From Gemmatimonadota bacterium DH-78 (GTDB lineage: Bacteria; Gemmatimonadota; Gemmatimonadetes; Longimicrobiales; Gaopeijiaceae), in assembly GCA_038095605.1 (NCBI GenBank), contig CP144380.1, positions 1,281,001-1,345,000 on the forward strand: a DNA stretch of 64,000 nucleotides. The letters run 5' to 3'. Each line of letters opens with the position of its first letter. The stretch's first letter is position 1. This document shows, piece after piece, positions 34,710-42,391 of this stretch. The notes under the pieces are model-generated. The model searched no databases and had not been told where the DNA came from. It saw only the letters and a list, made by a program, of their open reading frames with translations. The position numbers and the translations under genes were made by a program.

Positions 34710-36319
34710 GGCGTCACCTCGGTCAGACTGAGCGCGGTGTCGGCCAGATGCCGCTCGTTGTCTCGCCAGGGGTGATCGCTGAGATAGTGCAGCCCCCGGC
34801 TCTCTCGCCGTCGCAGGGCGCATTCCACGATCAGCCGACCCGCCGTGGCGAGGTTGCGGAGCTCCGGCGAGGGCGCGGTGCGGGCGATGGGCGCGAGCTC
34901 CTCGCGCGCCTCCTCGAGGCCCGCCACCGACCGCACGATACCGGCCTTCTCCCACATCAGGGTGCGCAGGGCGGCGATCTCCCGCTCGGCGTCGTCCACC
35001 GCGGTGCCGGCCGGCCGGGGCGGTGCCGCTCCGGGATCCGAGGGCGCCGCGTCGTCGCCGCTCGGGGGCTCGGGGTGGTCGCTCCACCGCCCCTCGCGGC
35101 GGAAGTCGTCGGCCAGCACCACCGCCGCCCGGTGGGCCATCACCACGGCCTCGAGCAGCGAGTTCGACGCCAGCCGGTTCGCTCCGTGCAGCCCCGTGCA
35201 GGCCACTTCTCCCGCCGCCATCAGCCCCTCGATGGAGGTGCGGCCCGACTCGTCGGTCCACACCCCGCCGCACACGTAGTGCGCCGCGGGAACCACGGGA
35301 ATGCCGCGGACCTCGGGATCCACCCCACGCTCGCGACAGCCGTCGAGGGTGCTCGCGAAGCGGTCGCGACGGAGCTCGGGCGGAATCCCGGTCACGTCGA
35401 GCATCACGTGATCGTCGGTGGAGTCGGCCAACTCGCCGGCGATCGCGCGCGCCACGATGTCGCGCGGGGCGAGGGAGCCGAGCGGGTGGTGCTGGTCCAT
35501 GAAGGCGCTGCCGTCGCGCCGCCGGAGCACCGCGCCCTCTCCCCGCAGCGCCTCGGAGATCAGAAACGCCGGGTCTTCGGTCGGGTGAAGCGCCGTCGGA
35601 TGGAACTGCACGAACTCCATGTTCGCGATCCGCGCCCCGGCCCGGAACGCCATCGCCACCCCGTCGCCCGTCGCGATCGCCGGGTTGGTGGTGTGGCGGT
35701 ACACCCGGCCACATCCCCCGGTGGCGAGAAAGACGGTACGCGCCCGCACGGTGCGTTCTTCCCCCCCGGCGTCGTCCACCACCCGCACCCCGCGCACGAC
35801 GGGGCCCTCGCCGTCGTCCTCCACCACGAGATCGATCACGCGGTGGTCTTCGAGAATCGCGAGCCCCCGCGCACTGGCGCGATCGAGCAGTGCGGTCTCG
35901 ATCGCACGCCCGGTGCGGTCACCGGCGTGGACGATGCGTCGCCGCGAATGCCCGCCTTCGCGCCCGAGCGAGAACCGGTCTCCGTCGCGGTGAAAGCCGG
36001 TACCCCACGCCGCCAGATCGCCGATGCGGGCCGGCCCCTCGGCCACGATTCGGGCCACCACGTCGCCGTGGCAGAGCCCGGCGCCGGCGACGAGGGTGTC
36101 GGCCACGTGCAGTGCCGGGTCGTCGTCGGAGCCGACCACGGCGGCGATCCCCCCTCGAGCCCAGTTGGTGTTCGACTCCGCCCGGTGCTTCTTGGTGAGC
36201 AGGAGCACCGACGCGCCCCGCGCCATCCGCAGCGCGAAGGTGAGGCCGGCGATCCCGCTCCCGACCACCACCACGTCGGCATCCGGCGGCGGTGAAGCAC
36301 TCGACGACGGCGCGATCAC
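34706..36319 (-). CDS. nadB: L-aspartate oxidase
   Basis: This encodes 537 residues and performs the first step of de novo NAD synthesis, oxidising aspartate to iminoaspartate with FAD. The GTG at 36319 overlaps the lpxK stop as GTGA. The FAD loop is VVVVGSGIAGLTFALRMARG (residues about 16-35). NTNWARGGIAAV, EFVQFHPTAL, SEALRGEGA and HGANRLASNSLLEAV are L-aspartate oxidase/fumarate reductase signatures. nadA and nadC are not in the window. Confidence 0.95.
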   Translation of the reverse strand: MIAPSSSASPPPDADVVVVGSGIAGLTFALRMARGASVLLLTKKHRAESNTNWARGGIAAVVGSDDDPALHVADTLVAGAGLCHGDVVARIVAEGPARIGDLAAWGTGFHRDGDRFSLGREGGHSRRRIVHAGDRTGRAIETALLDRASARGLAILEDHRVIDLVVEDDGEGPVVRGVRVVDDAGGEERTVRARTVFLATGGCGRVYRHTTNPAIATGDGVAMAFRAGARIANMEFVQFHPTALHPTEDPAFLISEALRGEGAVLRRRDGSAFMDQHHPLGSLAPRDIVARAIAGELADSTDDHVMLDVTGIPPELRRDRFASTLDGCRERGVDPEVRGIPVVPAAHYVCGGVWTDESGRTSIEGLMAAGEVACTGLHGANRLASNSLLEAVVMAHRAAVVLADDFRREGRWSDHPEPPSGDDAAPSDPGAAPPRPAGTAVDDAEREIAALRTLMWEKAGIVRSVAGLEEAREELAPIARTAPSPELRNLATAGRLIVECALRRRESRGLHYLSDHPWRDNERHLADTALSLTEVTP

Positions 36320-37356
36320 GCGGGGCTCCCGAGCCCGGCATCCCGCAGGAGCCGACTCAAGGCCCCCGTCACCTCGTCGCGGCCCGATTCCCACACCGGC
36401 TCCAGCACCATCACGTGCACCATCCGTCCATTCAGGGCTCCTCGCAGCTCGGGTTCACGCAGCTTCACGGCGTCCTTCTCGGTCACGACCAGGGCGGCCT
36501 CGCGGGCGGCGGCGACCACGCGGCGCACATCTCCGGGGGTGAACTCGTGATGGTCGGGAAAAGGATCCAGGGTGACCTCGGTCGCTGGTCCCGCCACCCC
36601 CGCCACCAGCCCCCGCACGGTCTCGGGCCAGGCCACCGATGTCGCGATGTACACTGGGCTCCGGGGCGGCTCGACCCCCGCACCGTCGAGGTCGCACCAG
36701 CCCCCCGGCCGGAAGGCGAGCGTCGCCAGCGGAACGCCGCGATGCCGGCGGCGCACCTCGGCGGCCACCGTCTCGGCCGCCTCGCGCGGAGCCGACTTCC
36801 GGGTCACGATCACCAGGTCGGCCCTCGCGAGCGCCCCGGGGCCCTCGCGGTAGGGACCACGGGGAAGCAGGGCACCGGGAAACGCGGTCTCGGCAGCGAG
36901 CAGCACCACGTCGAGGTGCCGACCCAGCCGGCGGTGCTGGAAGCCGTCGTCGAGCACCGCCACCTGGGCCCCCGCCTCGGCCGCGCGGTTCACCGCCGCC
37001 ACCCGGTCGGGGTCGGCCTCCACCGCGACCTCGGGATGCCAGCTGCGGTGCAGAGCCAACTCGTCGCGCCCGTAGCCCCGCGACACCACCGCCGGCCGTA
37101 CCCCGGCCTCGCGAAGCCGATCGACCACCCACCGCACCACCGGCGTCTTGCCGGTGCCCCCCACCGTCAGATTGCCGATCGACACCACCGGGATCGCCGG
37201 AGCCACCGACCGTGCCCCCAGCCGGCGATTGCGCAGCGCCACGGCCAGGCGGAAGACCCCTTCCAGTGGGAGGGCCGCCCACCGCGCCACCGCACCGACC
37301 ACCCCTCCCCCGCCCTGCCACCAGCGTCTGACCCACCCCGACAGCCCGTCGGCCAT
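36316..37356 (-). CDS. lpxK: tetraacyldisaccharide 4'-kinase
   Basis: This encodes 346 residues and phosphorylates the lipid A precursor at the inner-membrane face. The ATG at 37356 lies 1 base after the upstream acyltransferase stop. An N-terminal amphipathic/membrane segment precedes SIGNLTVGGTGKTPVVRW, the P-loop (about residue 55). DDGFQHRRLGRHLDVVLL is the LpxK signature, and EKDAVKL lies near the C-terminus. It sits directly after lpxB and the DUF374 acyltransferase in the lipid A operon. Confidence 0.96.
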   Translation of the reverse strand: MADGLSGWVRRWWQGGGGVVGAVARWAALPLEGVFRLAVALRNRRLGARSVAPAIPVVSIGNLTVGGTGKTPVVRWVVDRLREAGVRPAVVSRGYGRDELALHRSWHPEVAVEADPDRVAAVNRAAEAGAQVAVLDDGFQHRRLGRHLDVVLLAAETAFPGALLPRGPYREGPGALARADLVIVTRKSAPREAAETVAAEVRRRHRGVPLATLAFRPGGWCDLDGAGVEPPRSPVYIATSVAWPETVRGLVAGVAGPATEVTLDPFPDHHEFTPGDVRRVVAAAREAALVVTEKDAVKLREPELRGALNGRMVHVMVLEPVWESGRDEVTGALSRLLRDAGLGSPA

Positions 37357-37357
37357 G

Positions 37358-38029
37358 TCAGTCGTCCACCGTCCACACCCCGTCGGGGCCACCCGCCCCC
37401 GCCTCGGCGTCGAGCGCGTGCAGCCGGGTCGCCATGTCGACCGCGAGTTCGTCGAGTCCCGCGTCGTCGATCCCCCGAGGCACCCGCACCGGCTCGCCGT
37501 ACACGATCCGCACACGCGACAGCGGCCGCGGCACCATGAACCGGTCCCAGGAGTCGAAGTGCCACGCGGCCGAGGCGCCGCACGACATCGGAATCATGGG
37601 CAGGCCGGTCAGCTGAGCGGCCACGAGCGCCCCCTTCTTGAAGACGCGCGGCGGTCCTTTCGGCCCATCGGGAGTGACCGCGAGATCGCGTCCCGAACGG
37701 GCCGCGCGCAGCAGCTCCCGAAGCCCTCGACTCCCGCCGCGTGTGGACGAGCCGCGAGCGGTGTCGAAACCGTTCCTGTGCAGCACCCGGGTGACGTACT
37801 CGCCATCGGCGTGCTCGCTCACCAGCACCACGATCCCTTCGCTGCGGTGGTAGTGGATCAGCGGCAGCATCACCCCGTGCCAGAACACGAAAATCACCGG
37901 CTGCCCCGCGCGCCGGAACTGCTCGAAGTGCTCCACCCCCACCCGGGTGCAGCGGGTGGTGGTGAACAGCCCGGACACCAGGCCCTGACCGAGCGCCCCG
38001 ACCGCCCCGAACTTCATCTCCTTCTTCAC
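37358..38029 (-). CDS. DUF374 lysophospholipid/lipid A acyltransferase
   Basis: This encodes 223 residues from GTG 38029, which overlaps the lpxB stop as GTGA. VIFVFWHGVMLPLIHYHR contains the HxxxxD-like block of LPLAT enzymes (here WHG). TPDGPKGPPRVFKKGALVAA is the DUF374 signature, with the conserved DGPKGP. Its place between lpxB and lpxK makes it a likely late or Kdo-dependent lipid A acyltransferase substituting for LpxL/LpxM; this is inferred from position. Confidence 0.85.
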   Translation of the reverse strand: MKKEMKFGAVGALGQGLVSGLFTTTRCTRVGVEHFEQFRRAGQPVIFVFWHGVMLPLIHYHRSEGIVVLVSEHADGEYVTRVLHRNGFDTARGSSTRGGSRGLRELLRAARSGRDLAVTPDGPKGPPRVFKKGALVAAQLTGLPMIPMSCGASAAWHFDSWDRFMVPRPLSRVRIVYGEPVRVPRGIDDAGLDELAVDMATRLHALDAEAGAGGPDGVWTVDD

Positions 38030-39171
38030 GCCGCTCCCCTCCGCTCCCGCAACACGTCCACCACGAGCTCGGCCGTGCGCTCCGAGGCGCCGGGCCCGCC
38101 CAGTTTCTCCCGCACCCGAGCGAGCCCCTCGAGCTGGGCGCGTCGCGCAGGCCCTTCGTCGAGCAGTGTCTCCAGCTCGGCCGCCAGCCGCGCGGGCTCG
38201 GCCTCCTTCTGGAGCAGCTCGGGCACCACGGCCTCACCCGCCACCAGATTGGCCAGCGCGATGTGCGGCACCTTCACCAGTCGTCGCGCGAGCATGTAGG
38301 TGATCGGGTTGGTGCGGTACACGCACACGAACGGCGTGTCGGCCACCGCCGCCTCGAGGGTGGAGGTGCCCGACTTCACCAGTCCGGCGCGCGCATGCGT
38401 GAGCAGGGCGCGGGTTCGGGTGGTGACCGGCCAGCCCGTGGTACGCAACGGAGCCGCGTCCACGCCGGGTGCGCATGCGAACACGAGCCGCACGCCGGGG
38501 CGCACCGCCGTCAGTCTCCGCGCGGTCTCGGCGAAGAGATCGAGGTGCCGGTCGAGTTCCTGGCGCCGAGACCCCGGCAGCAAGGCCACCAGCCCCGCCT
38601 CGCCGGGGGTGTCGGCGGGCGGGAGTCCCAGTTCCTCGCGCAGCTCGGCTTCGGTGGTGCGCACGGGGTCGCGCTCCATGAGCGGGTGGCCCACGAAGTG
38701 CACGTCGGCGCCCGCGTCGGCCAGTCGCTCCGCCTCGAAGGGCAGGATCACCGCCACGCGATCGGCGTCTTCGGCCAGGCGCGCGGCCCGGTGTTCCTTC
38801 CACGCCCACACCTGCGGGGCGATGTAGTACACCACCGGAATCCCCCGCTCTCGAGCGCGGCGGGCCAGGCGCATGTTGAACCCCGGATAGTCCACGGCCA
38901 GCACGAGATCCACCTCGCCGGAGTCGAGCCGCTCCACCAGCCGGCGCTCCAATCTCAAGAAGAACCGCAGGTGGCGGATCACCTCGGCGAACCCCATCAC
39001 CGCCAGCGAATCGAGCGTCTCCAGAAGCTCCACGCCCTGCGCCGCGAGATCGGGCCCGCCAAGACCGAAGAAGGTGGCGTCGGGACACCGCTCCCGGATC
39101 GCCTCGACGACCCGGGCCCCGTGATGATCGCCCGACGCCTCACCGGCGAGGACGAGTACCCGCGGACTCAG
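38026..39171 (-). CDS. lpxB: lipid-A-disaccharide synthase
   Basis: This encodes 381 residues, nearly the 382 of E. coli LpxB. It condenses UDP-2,3-diacylglucosamine and lipid X. Signatures are VLAGEASGDHHGARVVEAIR (residues about 7-26), VDYPGFNMRLARRARERG, VVYYIAPQVWAWKEHR and LLPGSRRQELDRH. No in-frame ATG, GTG or TTG lies near the conserved N-terminus. CTG at 39171 begins LSPRVLVLAGEASGD and overlaps the stop of the preceding 44-residue gene as CTGA, mirroring the ATGA/GTGA couplings around it. The GTG at 39264 would read through the small gene out of frame and is rejected. Confidence 0.93.
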   Translation of the reverse strand: MSPRVLVLAGEASGDHHGARVVEAIRERCPDATFFGLGGPDLAAQGVELLETLDSLAVMGFAEVIRHLRFFLRLERRLVERLDSGEVDLVLAVDYPGFNMRLARRARERGIPVVYYIAPQVWAWKEHRAARLAEDADRVAVILPFEAERLADAGADVHFVGHPLMERDPVRTTEAELREELGLPPADTPGEAGLVALLPGSRRQELDRHLDLFAETARRLTAVRPGVRLVFACAPGVDAAPLRTTGWPVTTRTRALLTHARAGLVKSGTSTLEAAVADTPFVCVYRTNPITYMLARRLVKVPHIALANLVAGEAVVPELLQKEAEPARLAAELETLLDEGPARRAQLEGLARVREKLGGPGASERTAELVVDVLRERRGAA

Positions 39172-39302
39172 AAGCCCGAGTTCAGGTACCAGATCGCCCC
39201 CACGACGATGGCCAGGAAGATCAGGAGCTTCGCGGTGGACTTGCCCTTCTTGACGTCCAGCCACTCCTTCTTGCGCTTACGACGGACTCGGATCAGGGAC
39301 AT
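39168..39302 (-). CDS. 44-residue single-span membrane peptide in the lipid A operon
   Basis: This is a short gene between the Gfo/Idh oxidoreductase and lpxB. It starts MSLIRVRRKRKKEWLDVKKG, a strongly basic cytoplasmic segment, and continues with one hydrophobic helix (LLIFLAIVVGAIWYLNSGF) to the stop. A basic n-region followed by a helix is a typical small membrane protein, and this is far from the Ala/Arg/Gly noise expected of a chance frame here. Its start overlaps the oxidoreductase gene by 26 bases and its stop overlaps the lpxB start. Function unknown. Confidence 0.72.
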   Translation of the reverse strand: MSLIRVRRKRKKEWLDVKKGKSTAKLLIFLAIVVGAIWYLNSGF

Positions 39303-40275
39303 GGTCGCGGATCCTCGCTTCGATGGAGAGAGTGAGGGCGAGGGCCTCTCGACCGGCTCGCCCGGAAACGGCGGGGGGGGCCTCCCCCCGCGCGGCGGTG
39401 CGGAAGTTCTCGAGCTCCTTGCGCAGGGGCTCGGCCCCGTCGCCCTTCAGCTCGATCCGCTCCACCAGCGCCGCGAGTCCCTCGGCGGGAATCGACGGCA
39501 GATCGCCGCCTCCGAGGGCCGGAATGCCCTGCTTGAGTCGCAGGAACTCCCCGGTACCGTCGGCCAGATTCAGGCTGAGGTATCCGCTGGGCTGGAAGAT
39601 GCGGATCTTCCGCATGCGTTCCATGGATACCCTCGAGGCGGTGAGATTCGCCACCGCCCCGGTCTCGAAGGTGAGACGAGCGTTGGCGATGTCCACGTTC
39701 GGAGTGAGCACGGGCACGCCCGACGCGGCGATGTCGGTCACCGCGCCGCCGACCAGACTCGACACGAGATCCACGTCGTGGATCATCAGGTCGAGCACCA
39801 CGGCCACATCGGTCGACCGGGGGGTGAACGGCGCCATGCGGTGCGACTCCACGAACAGGGGTCGATCCAGCCAGGGCTCGGCCGCCCGAATCGCGGAGTT
39901 GAAGCGCTCCACATGACCGATCTGCACGACCGCCCCGCGGGCCTCGGCCACCTCGAGGATGCGGTCGGCCGCCGCGAGATCGGGCGCCATCGGCTTCTCG
40001 ATCAGGGTGTGGATGCCGCGTTCGAGCGCGGGCACGGCCACCGCCTCGTGCGCCGTGGTCGGCACCGCCACGACGATCGCGTCCGCGTGGTCGAGCAGCG
40101 CCTCGAGCGTCGGATGGGCCACCACGCCGAGCTCGGCCGCGACCTCGGCCGCGCGCTCGGCGCGAAGATCGTGGATGCCGACCATCTCCACCCCCCCCAC
40201 GTCGCGGAGGATCCGCGCGTGGTGGAAGCCGAGCGACCCCGTCCCCACCACCCCCATCCGGAGTCGCGGGGTCAT
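39277..40275 (-). CDS. Gfo/Idh/MocA-family oxidoreductase in the lipid A operon
   Basis: This encodes 332 residues; the ATG at 40275 overlaps the lpxA stop as ATGA. The N-terminal Rossmann fold has MGVVGTGSLGFHHARILRDV (residues about 7-26). The EKP block of the family is visible as HTLIEKPMAPDLAAADRILE (about 93-112), followed by VVQIGHVERFNSA. The C-terminal lobe contains DLMIHDVDLVSSLVGG with the conserved His. By position it could be a GnnA-type UDP-GlcNAc 3-dehydrogenase. GnnA makes the 3-keto sugar for amide-linked lipid A, but its partner aminotransferase GnnB is not here, so the role remains open. Confidence 0.87.
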   Translation of the reverse strand: MTPRLRMGVVGTGSLGFHHARILRDVGGVEMVGIHDLRAERAAEVAAELGVVAHPTLEALLDHADAIVVAVPTTAHEAVAVPALERGIHTLIEKPMAPDLAAADRILEVAEARGAVVQIGHVERFNSAIRAAEPWLDRPLFVESHRMAPFTPRSTDVAVVLDLMIHDVDLVSSLVGGAVTDIAASGVPVLTPNVDIANARLTFETGAVANLTASRVSMERMRKIRIFQPSGYLSLNLADGTGEFLRLKQGIPALGGGDLPSIPAEGLAALVERIELKGDGAEPLRKELENFRTAARGEAPPAVSGRAGREALALTLSIEARIRDHVPDPSPS

Positions 40276-41084
40276 CCGACCGTGATCCCCCGCTCCGACT
40301 CCCGGATGAAGCTGAGAAAGTGGCGCACCTCGGGAATCAGTTCGGCGGCACCCTCGGCGCGGGCCACCCCCTGGCTCACGTTCAGCCCCGACATGAACAC
40401 GTGGCGGTACGCCTGCTTGAGCGCCTTGCGGGTCTCCTGCGAGAAGCCGCGCCGCTCGAGGCCCACCGCGTTGAGCCCGTAGAGCTTGGGCGGGTTGCCC
40501 GCCGCGCGGCAGTAGGGCGGAATGTCCTGCGGGATCCGAGATCCGCCCCCGATGAAGGCGTGGGCGCCGATCCGCACGAACTGGTGGATCGGCGTGAGCC
40601 CGCCCACGATCACCCAGTCCTCGATCACCACGTGGCCGGCCATGTTCACCGAGTTCGACAGGATCACGTGATTGCCGAGCTCACAGTCGTGCGCCACATG
40701 CGTGTAGGCCATCAGCAGGCAGTCGCTGCCCACCACCGTACGCCCCTGGGCCGAGGTGCCGCGGTTGAGGGTGGCGTACTCGCGGATCACCGTGCGATCG
40801 CCCACCTCGAGTCGGGTGCGCTCGCCCTTGAACTTCAGATCCTGCGGATCGGTACCGAGCACCGCACCCTTGAAGATCCGGCACTCCTCGCCGACCGCGG
40901 TATCGCGCTCGATGTAGACGTGCGGACCGATCTCCGTGCCCGCGCCCACCGTCACGCGCGGACCGATCACCGCGTAGGGGCCGACCACCACCCCCGGTTC
41001 GAGCTCCGCGTCGTCGTCGACGATCGCGGTCTCGTGCACCTGCGGCTCGGGGCGGGCCTCCGCGTCGACGCCGGAGTCCCTCAT
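40272..41084 (-). CDS. lpxA: UDP-N-acetylglucosamine acyltransferase
   Basis: This encodes 270 residues, a left-handed beta-helix acyltransferase adding the first 3-hydroxyacyl chain to UDP-GlcNAc. Hexapeptide repeats run from residue 15 to 190 (GVVVGPYAVIGPRVTVGAGT). LLMAYTHVAHDCELG holds the catalytic His region, IHQFVRIGAHAFIGG is the ruler region, and the C-terminus is helical. The ATG at 41084 overlaps the LpxC/FabZ stop as ATGA. Confidence 0.97.
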   Translation of the reverse strand: MRDSGVDAEARPEPQVHETAIVDDDAELEPGVVVGPYAVIGPRVTVGAGTEIGPHVYIERDTAVGEECRIFKGAVLGTDPQDLKFKGERTRLEVGDRTVIREYATLNRGTSAQGRTVVGSDCLLMAYTHVAHDCELGNHVILSNSVNMAGHVVIEDWVIVGGLTPIHQFVRIGAHAFIGGGSRIPQDIPPYCRAAGNPPKLYGLNAVGLERRGFSQETRKALKQAYRHVFMSGLNVSQGVARAEGAAELIPEVRHFLSFIRESERGITVG

Positions 41085-42370
41085 CGATCCATGATCCGTG
41101 CCATCAGTTCAGCCTCCGCCGCGACGTTTCCGTCCACTCGGCCCACCCCCTTCATGCGGCAGACGTGGCGACGGAACTGCACGAGTTCGAGTTCGAAGAC
41201 GATCTGGTCGCCGGGGGTGACGGGCCGGCGCCACTTCACGTTGTCGAGGCTCATGAAGTAGACGACCTTGCTGTCCGGATCGTCCACCTGGTCCATCAGC
41301 AGCAGCCCGCCCACCTGGGCCATCGCCTCGATGATCAGCACCCCGGGCATGATCGGGTGCCCCGGATAGTGGCCCTGAAAGAAGGGCTCGTTGATGGTCA
41401 CGTTCTTGATCCCGATGATCCGCTTCCCCTTCTCGTACCCCGTGATGCGGTCGACCAGCAGCATCGGGTAGCGGTGCGGGAGGTACTGCATGATCCGCGC
41501 GGTGTCGACGATCGGCTGCCCGCCGTTGTAGAGCGCGTGATCGACGAGGGTGCGCGCGAGCGACATGTTGCCCGCGTGACTGGGCCGCTCGGCCACGATG
41601 TGGCCGCGGATGCGGGCGCCGGTCAGCGCCAGATCGCCGATGATGTCGCCCACCTTGTGGCGGATGAACTCGTCGGAGAAGCGCAGTCCCTCGTCGTTGA
41701 TCACCCCGTGGTCGTCGAGAATCACGGCGTTCTCGAGGCTCGACCCGAGCGCGAGCCCCCGCTCTCTCAGGGACTCCGCGTCGGCCTTGAAACCGAAGGT
41801 GCGCGCCGGGGCGATCTCCCGCTCGAAATCCTCGCCATGGGTCACGTAGCTCCCGAAGAGCCGACCGATGGCCGGGTGCGCGAAGTCGATGGTGGCCGAG
41901 ATTCGGAGTCCGTCGGCGGGCGTGGCCACGTACGAGGGACCGTTCTTCTCGGCCACCTGGACGGGTCCGAGCACCTCGATCACCCGTGCCTCGGCATCCT
42001 GCTCGACGGTGCCGACACTGCGGATCGCCTCCACGAAGGGGCGAAAGGAGCCGTCCATGATCGGCGTCTCCGGGCCGTCGAGCTCGATGCGGACGTTGTC
42101 CACGTCGAGGGCCTGGAGAGCCGCGAGCACGTGCTCCACGGTGGCCACCGTGGCGTCGCCCGCACCGAGCGTGGTGCCGTGGTCCGTGGCCACCACCTGA
42201 TCGACGTGCGCCGCGATCTCCGGAGCGCCCTCGAGATCGGTGCGGACGAAGCGCCGCCCGTGGTCGGCGTCGGCCGGCACCAGGGTGAGGCGGGCGGGGG
42301 CACCCGAGTGGGTGCCGACCCCCTCGAGAGTGACGGAAGAGGCGAGAGTCTGCTGTAGAGGCTGGGTCAT
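41081..42370 (-). CDS. lpxC/fabZ: fused UDP-3-O-acyl-GlcNAc deacetylase / 3-hydroxyacyl-ACP dehydratase
   Basis: This encodes 429 residues, two enzymes in one chain. Residues 1-285 are LpxC: the zinc ligands lie in TVEHVLAALQAL and RHKVGDIIGDLAL (HxxxD), with SNEN-like region SLENAVILDD and the GHIVAERPSHAGN catalytic His. Residues about 290-429 are FabZ: LPHRYPMLLVDRI, then FFQGHYPGHPIMPGVLIIEA with catalytic His and Glu. The fusion is known in Bacteroidota and relatives. It couples lipid A commitment to 3-hydroxyacyl-ACP supply. It is flanked by lpxD and lpxA. Confidence 0.97.
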   Translation of the reverse strand: MTQPLQQTLASSVTLEGVGTHSGAPARLTLVPADADHGRRFVRTDLEGAPEIAAHVDQVVATDHGTTLGAGDATVATVEHVLAALQALDVDNVRIELDGPETPIMDGSFRPFVEAIRSVGTVEQDAEARVIEVLGPVQVAEKNGPSYVATPADGLRISATIDFAHPAIGRLFGSYVTHGEDFEREIAPARTFGFKADAESLRERGLALGSSLENAVILDDHGVINDEGLRFSDEFIRHKVGDIIGDLALTGARIRGHIVAERPSHAGNMSLARTLVDHALYNGGQPIVDTARIMQYLPHRYPMLLVDRITGYEKGKRIIGIKNVTINEPFFQGHYPGHPIMPGVLIIEAMAQVGGLLLMDQVDDPDSKVVYFMSLDNVKWRRPVTPGDQIVFELELVQFRRHVCRMKGVGRVDGNVAAEAELMARIMDR

Positions 42371-42391
42371 CTGGCTAATGTAATCGGAGCG

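Noticed and set aside
39172-39264. GTG-started N-terminal extension of lpxB
   Set aside because: It reads the 44-residue gene out of frame, adds 31 non-conserved residues and makes LpxB longer than the family norm.
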